Positions 1 through 6,848 of a stretch of 54,002 bases of DNA are shown in pieces. How positions within the stretch are numbered: the first letter of the stretch is position 1; each line of letters opens with the position of its first letter. Position numbers and translations under genes: made by a program. Under the pieces are notes generated by a model. The model saw only the letters and a list, made by a program, of their open reading frames with translations. It searched no databases and was not told the origin of the DNA. The DNA comes from Microbacterium sp. VKM Ac-2923 (lineage in GTDB: Bacteria > Actinomycetota > Actinomycetes > Actinomycetales > Microbacteriaceae), in contig NZ_JALGRP010000014.1 of assembly GCF_022815605.1 (NCBI RefSeq), forward strand, positions 1 to 54,002, written 5' to 3'.

Positions 1-23
1 TTCAAGTCCCGTTAGCCACCCCA
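1..23 (+). repeat. attL: attL core, 3' end of tRNA-His
   Basis: This 23-bp sequence is identical to 53980-54002. It begins TTCAAGT (a tRNA T-loop) and ends TAGCCAC-C-CCA. A C discriminator before CCA is diagnostic of bacterial tRNA-His, and the sequence closely matches the 3' end of E. coli tRNA-His. The + orientation means the tRNA body lies just left of the window and is restored by phage-supplied sequence. The integrase begins 122 bp downstream. Confidence 0.93.
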
Positions 24-57
24 GTAAAATCAAGGGAAAACGGAGCACCGGAAACGG

Positions 58-80
58 TTTGCCCACATCTTGCCCACATC
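58..80 (+). promoter_or_regulatory. Putative integrase arm-type sites (tandem)
   Basis: Two head-to-tail copies of TTGCCCACATC occupy 59-69 and 70-80. The same core recurs near the other end: TTGCCCACA at 53859-53867 and its inverse GTGGGCAAA at 53967-53975. Short repeats on both sides of a tyrosine-integrase core are the usual form of arm-type sites. The role is inferred from position and repetition. Confidence 0.6.
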
Positions 81-144
81 GAGAGGTCGTACTAGCCGAA
101 CGGAACACGCACGTCGCGCGGAATCGCGCAGAAGTGAGTGACCA

Positions 145-1479
145 ATGGCAAGTGTTGACAGACGTATTTCCGGCTCCACGGGGGCCGAGACGTTCCGGGT
201 GCGATTCCGTGTGGACGGGAAGCAGCGGCAGGAGAGCTTCGAAGATCCTGCCGGGGCGTACGAGTTCAAGGATCTCGTCGATCAGATCGGTGGCCGGGCC
301 GCACTGAGCGTGCTCGAGCGCCGCCGGCAGGGCGCGAACGCCGCTCCGACGCTGCGCGCGTTCACCGCCCGATACCTCGACGCCGACTCGGGGATGCTGA
401 CCGGCATCGAGCCCGGCACTCGCGCCGGCTACGTCGCGCAGGCGGAGATCTCGTTCCTCCGCGTGCTGGGAGAGATCCCGGTCGACGCGATCGAGCGCAC
501 CGACGTCGGCCGCTGGGTGGCGTGGCAGGAGAAGCAGCCGTCGAAGCGCCGGAAAGGCGAGACGGTCGCGGCCAAGACGGTGAAGAACTATCACGCCCTG
601 CTGTCCTCCGTGCTAAAGGCCGCCATGGATGCCAAGCTCCGCGACGACAACCCGGCCTACAAGATGCGGCTCACCAAAGGCCAGAAGCGCCCGAACGTGT
701 TCCTCGCCCCCGAGCAGTTCCACACGCTCCTGCACTTCGTCCGCCCGCACTACAAGCCGCTCGTGTTCTTCCTCGCGTCGACCGGGATGCGGTGGGGCGA
801 GGCGACGGCGCTGACGTGGTCGGATCTCACCCTGTGGACGAACCCGGCGACGGCGCGCGTCGACAAGGCGTGGAAGAAGGCCGCGAAGGGCGCACCGCTC
901 CTCGGCATCCCGAAGTCGTCGCGCGCGAACCGCACGGTGTCGATGCACGCCGCGCTCGTGCGCGGGCTCCCGCCCCGAGGCGACGCCCCCGCCGACGCGC
1001 TGATTTTCGTCGGGCCTCAGTCCGGCACCCGAATCTGGTATCCGCGGTTCAACGCGTCGACCTGGAACTCGGCCGTGGCGAAGGCAACGGACCGAGAGCT
1101 CTGTGAGTCGCTCGGCTTGACACCTCTGCACCGTCGCCCCACTCCACACGACCTCCGTCACACGCACGCGTCGTGGATGATCGCGGCCGGCGTTCCCCTC
1201 CCCTACATTCAAGCGCGCCTCGGACACGAGAGCATCACGACGACGGTCAACACGTACGGCCACCTCGTGCCCGACGCGCACGAGCAAATGGCCGTGGCGA
1301 TCGCGCAAACGCTCGACGTCGGCCATGCCTCCCCCGCCCTGGACGCGCTCGACGAGCAGCGCGCGCTCGACGCCGCGGCCGACGGCGAGGGGCTCGACCC
1401 GGACGTGCTCGAGGCGAGTGCCCTCGAGGTGTACGACGCAGGCGGCGACGACGACGGCGACTGGGAGGTGTCGGAATGA
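145..1479 (+). CDS. int: Tyrosine integrase
   Basis: Site-specific recombinase that integrates and excises the prophage at tRNA-His. The N-terminal arm-binding region (about 1-65) is followed by a SAM-like core-binding domain (about 70-170) and a catalytic domain (about 185-375). The full catalytic set is visible: R216 in STGMRWGEA, a lysine near 257, H335-x-x-R338 in PHDLRH, H361 in LGHES and the nucleophile Y371 in NTYGH. The last 65 residues are strongly acidic (DDDGDWEVSE end), an unusual tail. The ATG overlaps no other gene. The next gene starts inside the stop codon. It lies on the attL side, as expected for a phage that carries int next to attP. Confidence 0.96.
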   Translation: MASVDRRISGSTGAETFRVRFRVDGKQRQESFEDPAGAYEFKDLVDQIGGRAALSVLERRRQGANAAPTLRAFTARYLDADSGMLTGIEPGTRAGYVAQAEISFLRVLGEIPVDAIERTDVGRWVAWQEKQPSKRRKGETVAAKTVKNYHALLSSVLKAAMDAKLRDDNPAYKMRLTKGQKRPNVFLAPEQFHTLLHFVRPHYKPLVFFLASTGMRWGEATALTWSDLTLWTNPATARVDKAWKKAAKGAPLLGIPKSSRANRTVSMHAALVRGLPPRGDAPADALIFVGPQSGTRIWYPRFNASTWNSAVAKATDRELCESLGLTPLHRRPTPHDLRHTHASWMIAAGVPLPYIQARLGHESITTTVNTYGHLVPDAHEQMAVAIAQTLDVGHASPALDALDEQRALDAAADGEGLDPDVLEASALEVYDAGGDDDGDWEVSE

Positions 1480-1712
1480 CGCTGCGGGTTATCCGTGATT
1501 CAGGTGCGGCTCTTGACCGGGAGGCGTTGCAGCAGCGGGGCAACGAACTGGCGACCCAGATCAAGCGGTCCGCTGCGGACGCGATCCAACGGTCGATGAT
1601 CCCCGACGTGTTCACGCGAGGAGAGCAGCTGACCCGGGCTCGGATGCTTACTTGGCGCAGTCAAGCCGCCGAAGCTATCAAGGCGTGGCAGCAAGTGGAC
1701 GGCCTGATTTAG
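1476..1712 (+). CDS. Small protein coupled to integrase
   Basis: 78 residues, starting ATGA over the integrase stop codon, so translation is probably coupled. The sequence is amphipathic and helical (REALQQRGNELATQIKRS), with no recognised domain. Its position suggests a role linked to integration or to lysogen expression, but nothing in the sequence proves that. Confidence 0.65.
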   Translation: MTLRVIRDSGAALDREALQQRGNELATQIKRSAADAIQRSMIPDVFTRGEQLTRARMLTWRSQAAEAIKAWQQVDGLI

Positions 1713-1722
1713 CGAGCTGCTC

Positions 1723-1863
1723 ATGGAGATCGACAAGTCGACAGCGGAGGAGATGCGCGGCAAGAAGCTCGTTGTCGTTCCCGACGGCTCGGGAAAACCG
1801 GGCCGCTTCACCACCAAGTACGTCGATGCCGCCGAATCGGAAGATGGGAGCGGCCCCCAGTGA
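1723..1863 (+). CDS. Small hypothetical protein
   Basis: 46 residues (MEIDKSTAEEMRGKK start), 10 nt after the previous gene. It is charged and has no recognised domain. Its stop overlaps a GTG start for the next small gene, which supports real translation. Confidence 0.5.
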   Translation: MEIDKSTAEEMRGKKLVVVPDGSGKPGRFTTKYVDAAESEDGSGPQ

Positions 1864-2006
1864 TCTGCGTGTGCTGCGGGCGTGGAAACCCTAGTGTCCG
1901 CACCGGAGGCGGGCCGATGCATTTCTCATGCTGGGAAGAACACCACTCGGACCCGACCGGTGAGTGGCCACGAGGTCACGTGTGCGTGGTGGTGCGAGTT
2001 GAGTAA
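1860..2006 (+). CDS. Small Cys-rich protein
   Basis: 48 residues starting GTG in a GTGA overlap. It contains C-V-C-C near the N-terminus, a further Cys near residue 24 and a Cys near 42, plus His residues, suggesting a metal-binding knuckle. It is the last gene of the integrase transcript; the terminator follows 31 bp later. Confidence 0.5.
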   Translation: MICVCCGRGNPSVRTGGGPMHFSCWEEHHSDPTGEWPRGHVCVVVRVE

Positions 2007-2037
2007 ACGGTAGGCAGGCGCCTGTGAACGACGAAAA

Positions 2038-2068
2038 GCCCCCCTCTCCCAGTTCGGGAGAGGGGGGC
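2038..2068. terminator. Bidirectional terminator between int operon and lysis cassette
   Basis: A perfect 13-bp stem (GCCCCCCTCTCCC / GGGAGAGGGGGGC) closes an AGTTC loop and is extended by ACGACGAA/TTCGTCGT arms. Read on the minus strand it is followed by TTTT. It lies between convergent genes (int operon ending 2006, holin ending 2084), so it can end both transcripts. Confidence 0.9.
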
Positions 2069-2083
2069 TTCGTCGTGCTCGGG

Positions 2084-2569
2084 TTACCGCTGGCTTCGGG
2101 CGGCGTACATGTCCTGCCACTGCTCGTGAGTGAAGTCCGCGGGGTTGAGGTCGATCATCTCGGGAGCGATCACGAGGTCGGCCTTGGCGTAGCCGAGGAT
2201 CGCGCCGATCAGGGTGAGCGACGCGCCGATCACCGGCGTCGCGGACTCGAGGTTCACGCCGAACTCGGTCGCCACGGCCACGATCGTCACGGCCGACACG
2301 GACGTCAAGATGAACACGGCCACCTTCGACGCGAGCTGCGCCGGCGGGAGATCGAGCAGCTTGTCGCGCTGCACGTACGCGGCGACGGACGAGAGCCCGC
2401 CGACGATGAGGGTCGCGAGCGTCGGGGAGATCGTCAGATCCCATCCGAGGATCGCGCCCGCCCACTGCAGGGCGCCGATGAGCGCGGATGCCGTGAGGCC
2501 GGTGGCGAGGAATGCGATGAGCTTCGGTGCGAGCGCCTTCGCGCTGCGCCGGATCGTCTCGAGAGTCAC
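2084..2569 (-). CDS. Holin-like membrane protein
   Basis: 161 residues with about three hydrophobic segments (near 17-42, 48-65 and 83-105) and a further one near 110-125, and a polar C-terminal tail. This fits actinophage holins, which form the membrane lesion that lets endolysin reach the wall. GTG start in a GTGA overlap with the collagen-like gene. It is the last gene of the late minus-strand transcript, directly before the terminator. Assignment rests on topology and location rather than on a signature motif. Confidence 0.72.
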   Translation of the reverse strand: MTLETIRRSAKALAPKLIAFLATGLTASALIGALQWAGAILGWDLTISPTLATLIVGGLSSVAAYVQRDKLLDLPPAQLASKVAVFILTSVSAVTIVAVATEFGVNLESATPVIGASLTLIGAILGYAKADLVIAPEMIDLNPADFTHEQWQDMYAARSQR

Positions 2570-3255
2570 TGTGGTGCTCCTTCTTCCGCGGGTGCGGTGT
2601 CGGTGGGGAGGCAGACGATCGCCTGCCGGGGGGTGGTGGTGCCGTCGCCGTCGAGGGTGAGCACGGTGGCGAGGGTCGGGGCGAACGCGTCAGGGCACGC
2701 GGGACCAGGCGGCCCGGCGGGGCCGGCCGGGCCGGGCTGGCCGTCGGCACCATTGGCGCCGTTCGACCCGCTCGCCCCGCTCGACCCGTCCGACCCGTCG
2801 CTTCCATCAGCCCCGTCCTGGCCTGCCACACCCGCCGCCCCTGGCTCGCCCTGCACGCCGGGCTCGCCGGCGGGGCCGCGCGGACCGACCTCGCCGACAG
2901 GGCCGCTCGGTCCAGAGATCACACGCGGGTCGACGCCCGTCGGCTCCTGCCCGGCCGCGAGCAACTGGTCGTAGAGCTGCTGCGCGTTCTCCTGGCTCGT
3001 TCCGAGTGCTGCAGCGAGCTCACTCACCTGATCGTGCAGCTCTCCTCGCTCCTCCTGCGCGGCGTCGAGGCGAGCCGTCTGCGCTTCGACGTGCGCGGCC
3101 TGCGCCGCCAGCGCCACACCGACGCCCGTGAGCGCGGCGAGCACGAGCGCGACGACGGCGGCGACGAGGCCCCACTGGGTCTTCCGTCGCCGGAAGACGG
3201 GCGGCTGCGTGACGATCGTGCTCGTGGTGATCGGTTCCGGATTGGGGTCGGTCAC
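2566..3255 (-). CDS. Membrane protein with collagen-like repeats
   Basis: 229 residues. A cytoplasmic N-terminus is followed by one transmembrane segment (about 30-53), a short coiled coil (about 55-105), then a Gly-X-Y tract (about 117-185: GPSGPVGEVGPRGPAGEPG and similar) and a C-terminal domain with two Cys. The tract would trimerise as a collagen-like rod outside the membrane. It sits between two lysis-cassette membrane proteins with GTGA overlaps on both sides. Collagen repeats are common in phage fibres; an anchored one in a lysis cassette suggests a spanin-like or wall-spanning role, which is inference. Confidence 0.75.
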   Translation of the reverse strand: MTDPNPEPITTSTIVTQPPVFRRRKTQWGLVAAVVALVLAALTGVGVALAAQAAHVEAQTARLDAAQEERGELHDQVSELAAALGTSQENAQQLYDQLLAAGQEPTGVDPRVISGPSGPVGEVGPRGPAGEPGVQGEPGAAGVAGQDGADGSDGSDGSSGASGSNGANGADGQPGPAGPAGPPGPACPDAFAPTLATVLTLDGDGTTTPRQAIVCLPTDTAPAEEGAPQ

Positions 3256-3632
3256 GAGGCTCCTCCTCCGCTGGACTGCAGGGCCGCCACGACCCATCCG
3301 ATGATGAGGGCGGCGATGGGTGTTGCGAACATGCCGAACACCTGCCAGCGCCGGTTACCCGCCTCGCGCTCGCGCTCGTTCTGCTCCTGAGCTCGGGCCT
3401 CGGCGAGCGTGCGCTCGGCGAGCAGCCGCGCGGCCGTCTCGGATGCCAGGGCGGCCTTCTGCTCCGCCTGCTCACGCACGAGTCGCTGGAAGTTCTCGTT
3501 GACGCGGTTCTGCTCTTGCAGGAACGCGTCTCGGGTGACGAGGTTGTCCAGGCGCACGTTGACGCGGGCGAACTCCTCGCCCACCTGTCGAAGGACGAAG
3601 TCGACCCACGGTGGGATATCGCCGTCAGCCAC
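3252..3632 (-). CDS. Coiled-coil membrane protein of the lysis cassette
   Basis: 126 residues. The N-terminal amphipathic and coiled-coil part (about 20-92, rich in Glu/Gln/Arg) is followed by a single C-terminal transmembrane helix (FGMFATPIAALIIGWVVAA, about 100-118). This topology is common in proteins encoded next to actinophage holins. GTG start with GGGAG six bases upstream. It may also be coupled to a tiny upstream reading frame that ends just inside it. Confidence 0.68.
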   Translation of the reverse strand: MADGDIPPWVDFVLRQVGEEFARVNVRLDNLVTRDAFLQEQNRVNENFQRLVREQAEQKAALASETAARLLAERTLAEARAQEQNEREREAGNRRWQVFGMFATPIAALIIGWVVAALQSSGGGAS

Positions 3633-3675
3633 AGGTGCTCCCGGTGTTATGCAAATGGGTGCATGGGTGTGCCAC
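3625..3675 (-). CDS. Possible 16-residue leader peptide
   Basis: A strong AGGAGA sits 8 nt before a GTG that opens a 16-codon frame (VAHPCTHLHNTGSTCG). It ends 7 nt inside the next gene, so the two could be coupled. Two Cys and three His in 16 residues could bind metal. It may be a leader peptide or simply a start-site decoy. Confidence 0.35.
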   Translation of the reverse strand: MAHPCTHLHNTGSTCG

Positions 3676-3717
3676 GATCGGGTCTCCTCTATTCAGTTAT
3701 TTGGTCGTCGCTCAGGA

Positions 3718-3760
3718 ACACCCCGGCGTCCCGCTCGAGATGAGGGGACGCCCGGGGTGT
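3718..3760. terminator. Large hairpin between divergent genes
   Basis: Arms at 3718-3732 and 3745-3760 (ACACCCCGGCGTCCC and its complement with one extra C) form a 15-bp stem with one bulge. It lies upstream of the lysis cassette on the minus strand and upstream of the plus-strand SGNH gene. It could end tail transcription that reads through the antisense region, but no T tract follows on either side. Confidence 0.5.
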
Positions 3761-3813
3761 CGTCGTGCTGGGTGGTGATATCCGAGACGGAATGAATCGA
3801 CCGGGCTGTCACA

Positions 3814-3819
3814 TACAAT
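3814..3819 (+). promoter_or_regulatory. -10 box of a leaderless promoter
   Basis: TACAAT, seven bases before the ATG of the SGNH gene. In actinobacteria a TANNNT box 6-7 nt before the start is the signature of a leaderless transcript. I see no good -35 box. It would express the gene from the prophage independently of the antisense late genes. Confidence 0.7.
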
Positions 3820-3826
3820 CGGGCGC

Positions 3827-4576
3827 ATGGGGAACCGCATTGGTAGAAGCTTTGTGCACGATGGATCGCACGTCTGGAAGATCGCTGGCGTGGTCGTCCT
3901 CGCGGCGGTCACACTCAGCTTTGCCGGGTTCGCGCTGGTACAGCGACAGGCTCCCGTCTCCCCGACGGCGCTGTACACCCCGCCGCCTGCAGGCGAGGTC
4001 GCACCTGTCGAGGTGACGGACGTCGCCGTAGTCGGGGACTCATTCACGGGAGGCTCTGGGATGGACAGCGGAGCGCCCGCGCGCTGGCCCGCCAACCTCT
4101 CCGGCTTCTCGGTGACGACCTATCACGAGGGCGGAACCGGATACGCCGCGACCCTCGACTCCGCCGACGGTCCGAGCAATTTCATGACCCGCGTTGAGCA
4201 GATGCCCGCCGACGGGGTCGACAACCTAGTGTTCTTCGGTTCGATCAACGATGGCCGCCTCGGATACCAGGCGACCTACGACGCCGCGGCGGCGACGTAC
4301 GCCGCAGCGCAAATTAAGTGGCCGGATGCGAGAATCCTCGTAATCGGCCCTGCCTCTCCGAAGTGGCCCGTGCCCGCCGAGTTCACTACATCACGAGACG
4401 CTGTCCGCGATGCGGCTAGTTCGGCGGGCGTGGCATTTTTCGACCCCATTGACGCCCGGTGGTTCGAAGGCAGCCCGGAGCTGATCGGCTCCGACGGAAC
4501 ACACCCGACCGACGCCGGGCATGCATACCTCGCTCAGCAGATGGAGGCGGTTCTCGAGCTGCAGCTCTTAGGCTAG
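3827..4576 (+). CDS. Membrane-anchored SGNH hydrolase (probable lysogenic-conversion gene)
   Basis: 249 residues. A transmembrane segment (about 17-39) exposes an SGNH/GDSL esterase domain outside the cell. Block I is GDSFT with Ser72, block III is GSIND with Asn141, and block V is SDGTHP with Asp223 and His226. Such enzymes remove acyl groups, often acetyl, from glycans. It is the only plus-strand gene within the tail-lysis region and has its own leaderless promoter, as expected of a moron expressed in lysogens. It converges on a tail gene with the same fold, and their stop codons share one CTAG. Alteration of the surface receptor is inferred, not shown. Confidence 0.85.
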   Translation: MGNRIGRSFVHDGSHVWKIAGVVVLAAVTLSFAGFALVQRQAPVSPTALYTPPPAGEVAPVEVTDVAVVGDSFTGGSGMDSGAPARWPANLSGFSVTTYHEGGTGYAATLDSADGPSNFMTRVEQMPADGVDNLVFFGSINDGRLGYQATYDAAAATYAAAQIKWPDARILVIGPASPKWPVPAEFTTSRDAVRDAASSAGVAFFDPIDARWFEGSPELIGSDGTHPTDAGHAYLAQQMEAVLELQLLG

Positions 4577-6828
4577 ACGAGCGCCGAGTTCGCCCGCATC
4601 GCGGCAAGCACTGTCGCAATCTCGACACTGGTGAGGACGCGGTCCCATCGGATGCGCTCTACCCACTCGGACTGCACGACGCCGGTCGCGAGCGACGAGG
4701 AGGGTGTGGATTGACCGCCTGCGAATGCCGCGCCGACACCCGGTCCGGTGAGGGAGCCCGCGCCGACGAGGGTGTCGTTGATCTGTAGGAACGAGCTCGC
4801 ACCGTTGCCCGAGTAGATCGCCACTACCCAGGCAGTTCCTCCCGGGGTGGTTGTTGATCCGTTTGTCGAGGTTGTCCCCGCCCCCGTGATCGAGAAGCTC
4901 CCGTTCGCGGCGCGGGAGAAGTTGTACGCGTCGTCCTGGAACACGATCTTGTTGACCTCTGGCACTCGGATGAGCGCCGCGATTGTGAAAGGTGTGCCGA
5001 CCGTGGCGGATCCGTCCGACAGCTTGCCTCCCGTGCCGTCCTGCAACGCGCGGATGAAACGCTCACCCCCGGTCTCCTGGATGGTGAACTGCGTGTCATT
5101 GGACTCGACCCGCACAAGCGGGGCTCCGCCGACGAGGTCGGGAACGCTCGTGACGATGTCACCGACCGACCCCGGAACCTTCGACGCGAGGTATCGGTGC
5201 GCGTAGTCGTTCGCGCCCACCGAATATGCGGCGAGGACCGAGAGGCTCAGGACGCCTGTCGATGTCTGGTAATCCACGCTGCTCGGCAAGAACGTTGCCG
5301 TCAGGGTGCGACTGCCGGCGTTCGACAGGACAGCGCCCGTGAGCGTCGCGGACCCCGCGGAGACGGCCGCAGTCCCGAGAATGGTCGCGCCGTCCTTGAA
5401 CTGAACCGTTCCGCCCGCACCCGACGGCACGACGGTCGCGGTGAGGTTCACGGCATCACCGATCGTCGGGTTGCTGTTCGACGAGGCGAGCGTGGTGGTG
5501 GTCGGCGCGCCGGAAGGCGCAGCCGCAGACTGCGTCGTCACCCGCAGCGCGCCGATGGAACCGAACACCCGCCGTGCGATCTTGCTGTGACCGCTCATCT
5601 TCGGGTGCGCGTTATCGCTGCCGAGGTCAGCCGGGACGATCCACGCGTCGTTCGTCGTATCCCGGAGCGGGTCGACGAACTCACGGCCGGCGAAGAGAGC
5701 CCCGGCGCGGACCGCCTCGTTGACGAGGCCGTAGTCCGTGGGAACTCCGCCCTTCGTGTACGGAGGCATCGGTGGGCCGACGACGATCACTCGAGGCACG
5801 GTGGAGAGCCCGTCGATCACCGACTTCACCGCGGCCTGCAGCTCGGTCGAGTACCCCGAAGCCCATGCGAGATCGTTGATTGATCCGAGGACGATCACGA
5901 CGTCGGGCGCGTACGCGACAATCGACGCGACACGGCCGGAGTACGGCCCCTTGCCCGATACCGGTCCGTGACCCACAGCAGTGGCGAGATACCCGCTGCC
6001 TCCGATTCCGAAGAGGGCGAACTCCGCCGCACCGAACATGCGCGCGGCCTGCGCGGCCCACGTGTCGATGCGCGTCGCACCGTCAGAGGGTGAACCCGCT
6101 CCGTCCGTGAAGGAGTCGCCGAGGAAGGCAATCCGGAGGCCTGCGGGGCGTGCGGGCCGAATGGGTGCCAGACCGGACGGGAGGCGGACGCCTCCGAAGA
6201 GGTTACGGGTCGGGTTTTCCCACGTGATGGTGCGAACCTTCGCGCTGGGGAAAGTCAGGAGCATGTAGTGCTCGGCTGCGGTCGTGAGGTTTCCGAGCGC
6301 CTGCGACTCGAAGGTGACGGGCTGGCCGTCGACCCATAGGCGGTATCGGTTGCCGGCGGACTGGGGCGGCTTGAAGGATATCTCGACGCGGTCGGTGTAC
6401 GGAGTGAGGAAGTGAACGCGGCATACGAAGCTCCCGACGGTGCCCGCCTCGCTCGGCCCCGCGGGCACGTAAGGCACCTGGGCGAACGACGCGGCGATCG
6501 ACATCGACGGCGTGCCGTCATAGCGGAAGTGAGTGTCGCCCGCCATGTCTACAGCCGTGGCGTCGCCGCTTTTCGCAGCGGGCCGCGTGGTGGTGCCGGA
6601 GCTGAACGCAGAAGCGGTCGAGACGGCAACGGTCGGGATATTCGGAGCTGCGGCGAGCTCGAAGACGCGATCGAAGACTGCCTCGGCACCCTCACCCGAA
6701 GATCCGATGAGGGACGCAATCTTGTTGGCTAGCTCTGGTGATTCAGCGATCTTGGCTTCGATCCACTCTTCGACTTTTCCGTCGAGAGCCCCAGTTTCAG
6801 TGTCCGTGAGGACCATGCGAATTGCCAT
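4573..6828 (-). CDS. Tail protein with SGNH hydrolase and Ig-like domains
   Basis: 751 residues, starting at an ATG with AAGGAG eight bases upstream. The N-terminal 90 residues resemble phage tail attachment segments. A jelly-roll-like region (about 95-215) precedes an SGNH hydrolase (about 232-425) with GDSF Ser239, GSIND Asn318 and SDNAHP Asp405/His408. A bacterial Ig-like domain follows (about 437-525), then a concanavalin-like C-terminal domain (about 540-751). Probably a receptor-binding or depolymerising tail component that deacylates a surface glycan. It is the last tail gene before the lysis cassette. Confidence 0.85.
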   Translation of the reverse strand: MAIRMVLTDTETGALDGKVEEWIEAKIAESPELANKIASLIGSSGEGAEAVFDRVFELAAAPNIPTVAVSTASAFSSGTTTRPAAKSGDATAVDMAGDTHFRYDGTPSMSIAASFAQVPYVPAGPSEAGTVGSFVCRVHFLTPYTDRVEISFKPPQSAGNRYRLWVDGQPVTFESQALGNLTTAAEHYMLLTFPSAKVRTITWENPTRNLFGGVRLPSGLAPIRPARPAGLRIAFLGDSFTDGAGSPSDGATRIDTWAAQAARMFGAAEFALFGIGGSGYLATAVGHGPVSGKGPYSGRVASIVAYAPDVVIVLGSINDLAWASGYSTELQAAVKSVIDGLSTVPRVIVVGPPMPPYTKGGVPTDYGLVNEAVRAGALFAGREFVDPLRDTTNDAWIVPADLGSDNAHPKMSGHSKIARRVFGSIGALRVTTQSAAAPSGAPTTTTLASSNSNPTIGDAVNLTATVVPSGAGGTVQFKDGATILGTAAVSAGSATLTGAVLSNAGSRTLTATFLPSSVDYQTSTGVLSLSVLAAYSVGANDYAHRYLASKVPGSVGDIVTSVPDLVGGAPLVRVESNDTQFTIQETGGERFIRALQDGTGGKLSDGSATVGTPFTIAALIRVPEVNKIVFQDDAYNFSRAANGSFSITGAGTTSTNGSTTTPGGTAWVVAIYSGNGASSFLQINDTLVGAGSLTGPGVGAAFAGGQSTPSSSLATGVVQSEWVERIRWDRVLTSVEIATVLAAMRANSALV

Positions 6829-6848
6829 GTGATACTCCTTCCCGACCG

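Noticed and set aside
522..1106. Alternative-frame frame overlapping the integrase
   Set aside because: It is Arg/Pro/Ala-rich, lacks domain motifs and lies inside an enzyme with a complete catalytic set.
2024..2974. Plus-strand frame with Gly/Pro-rich repeats opposite the collagen-like gene
   Set aside because: The Gly-X-Y repeat is regular only on the minus strand and follows a transmembrane segment there.
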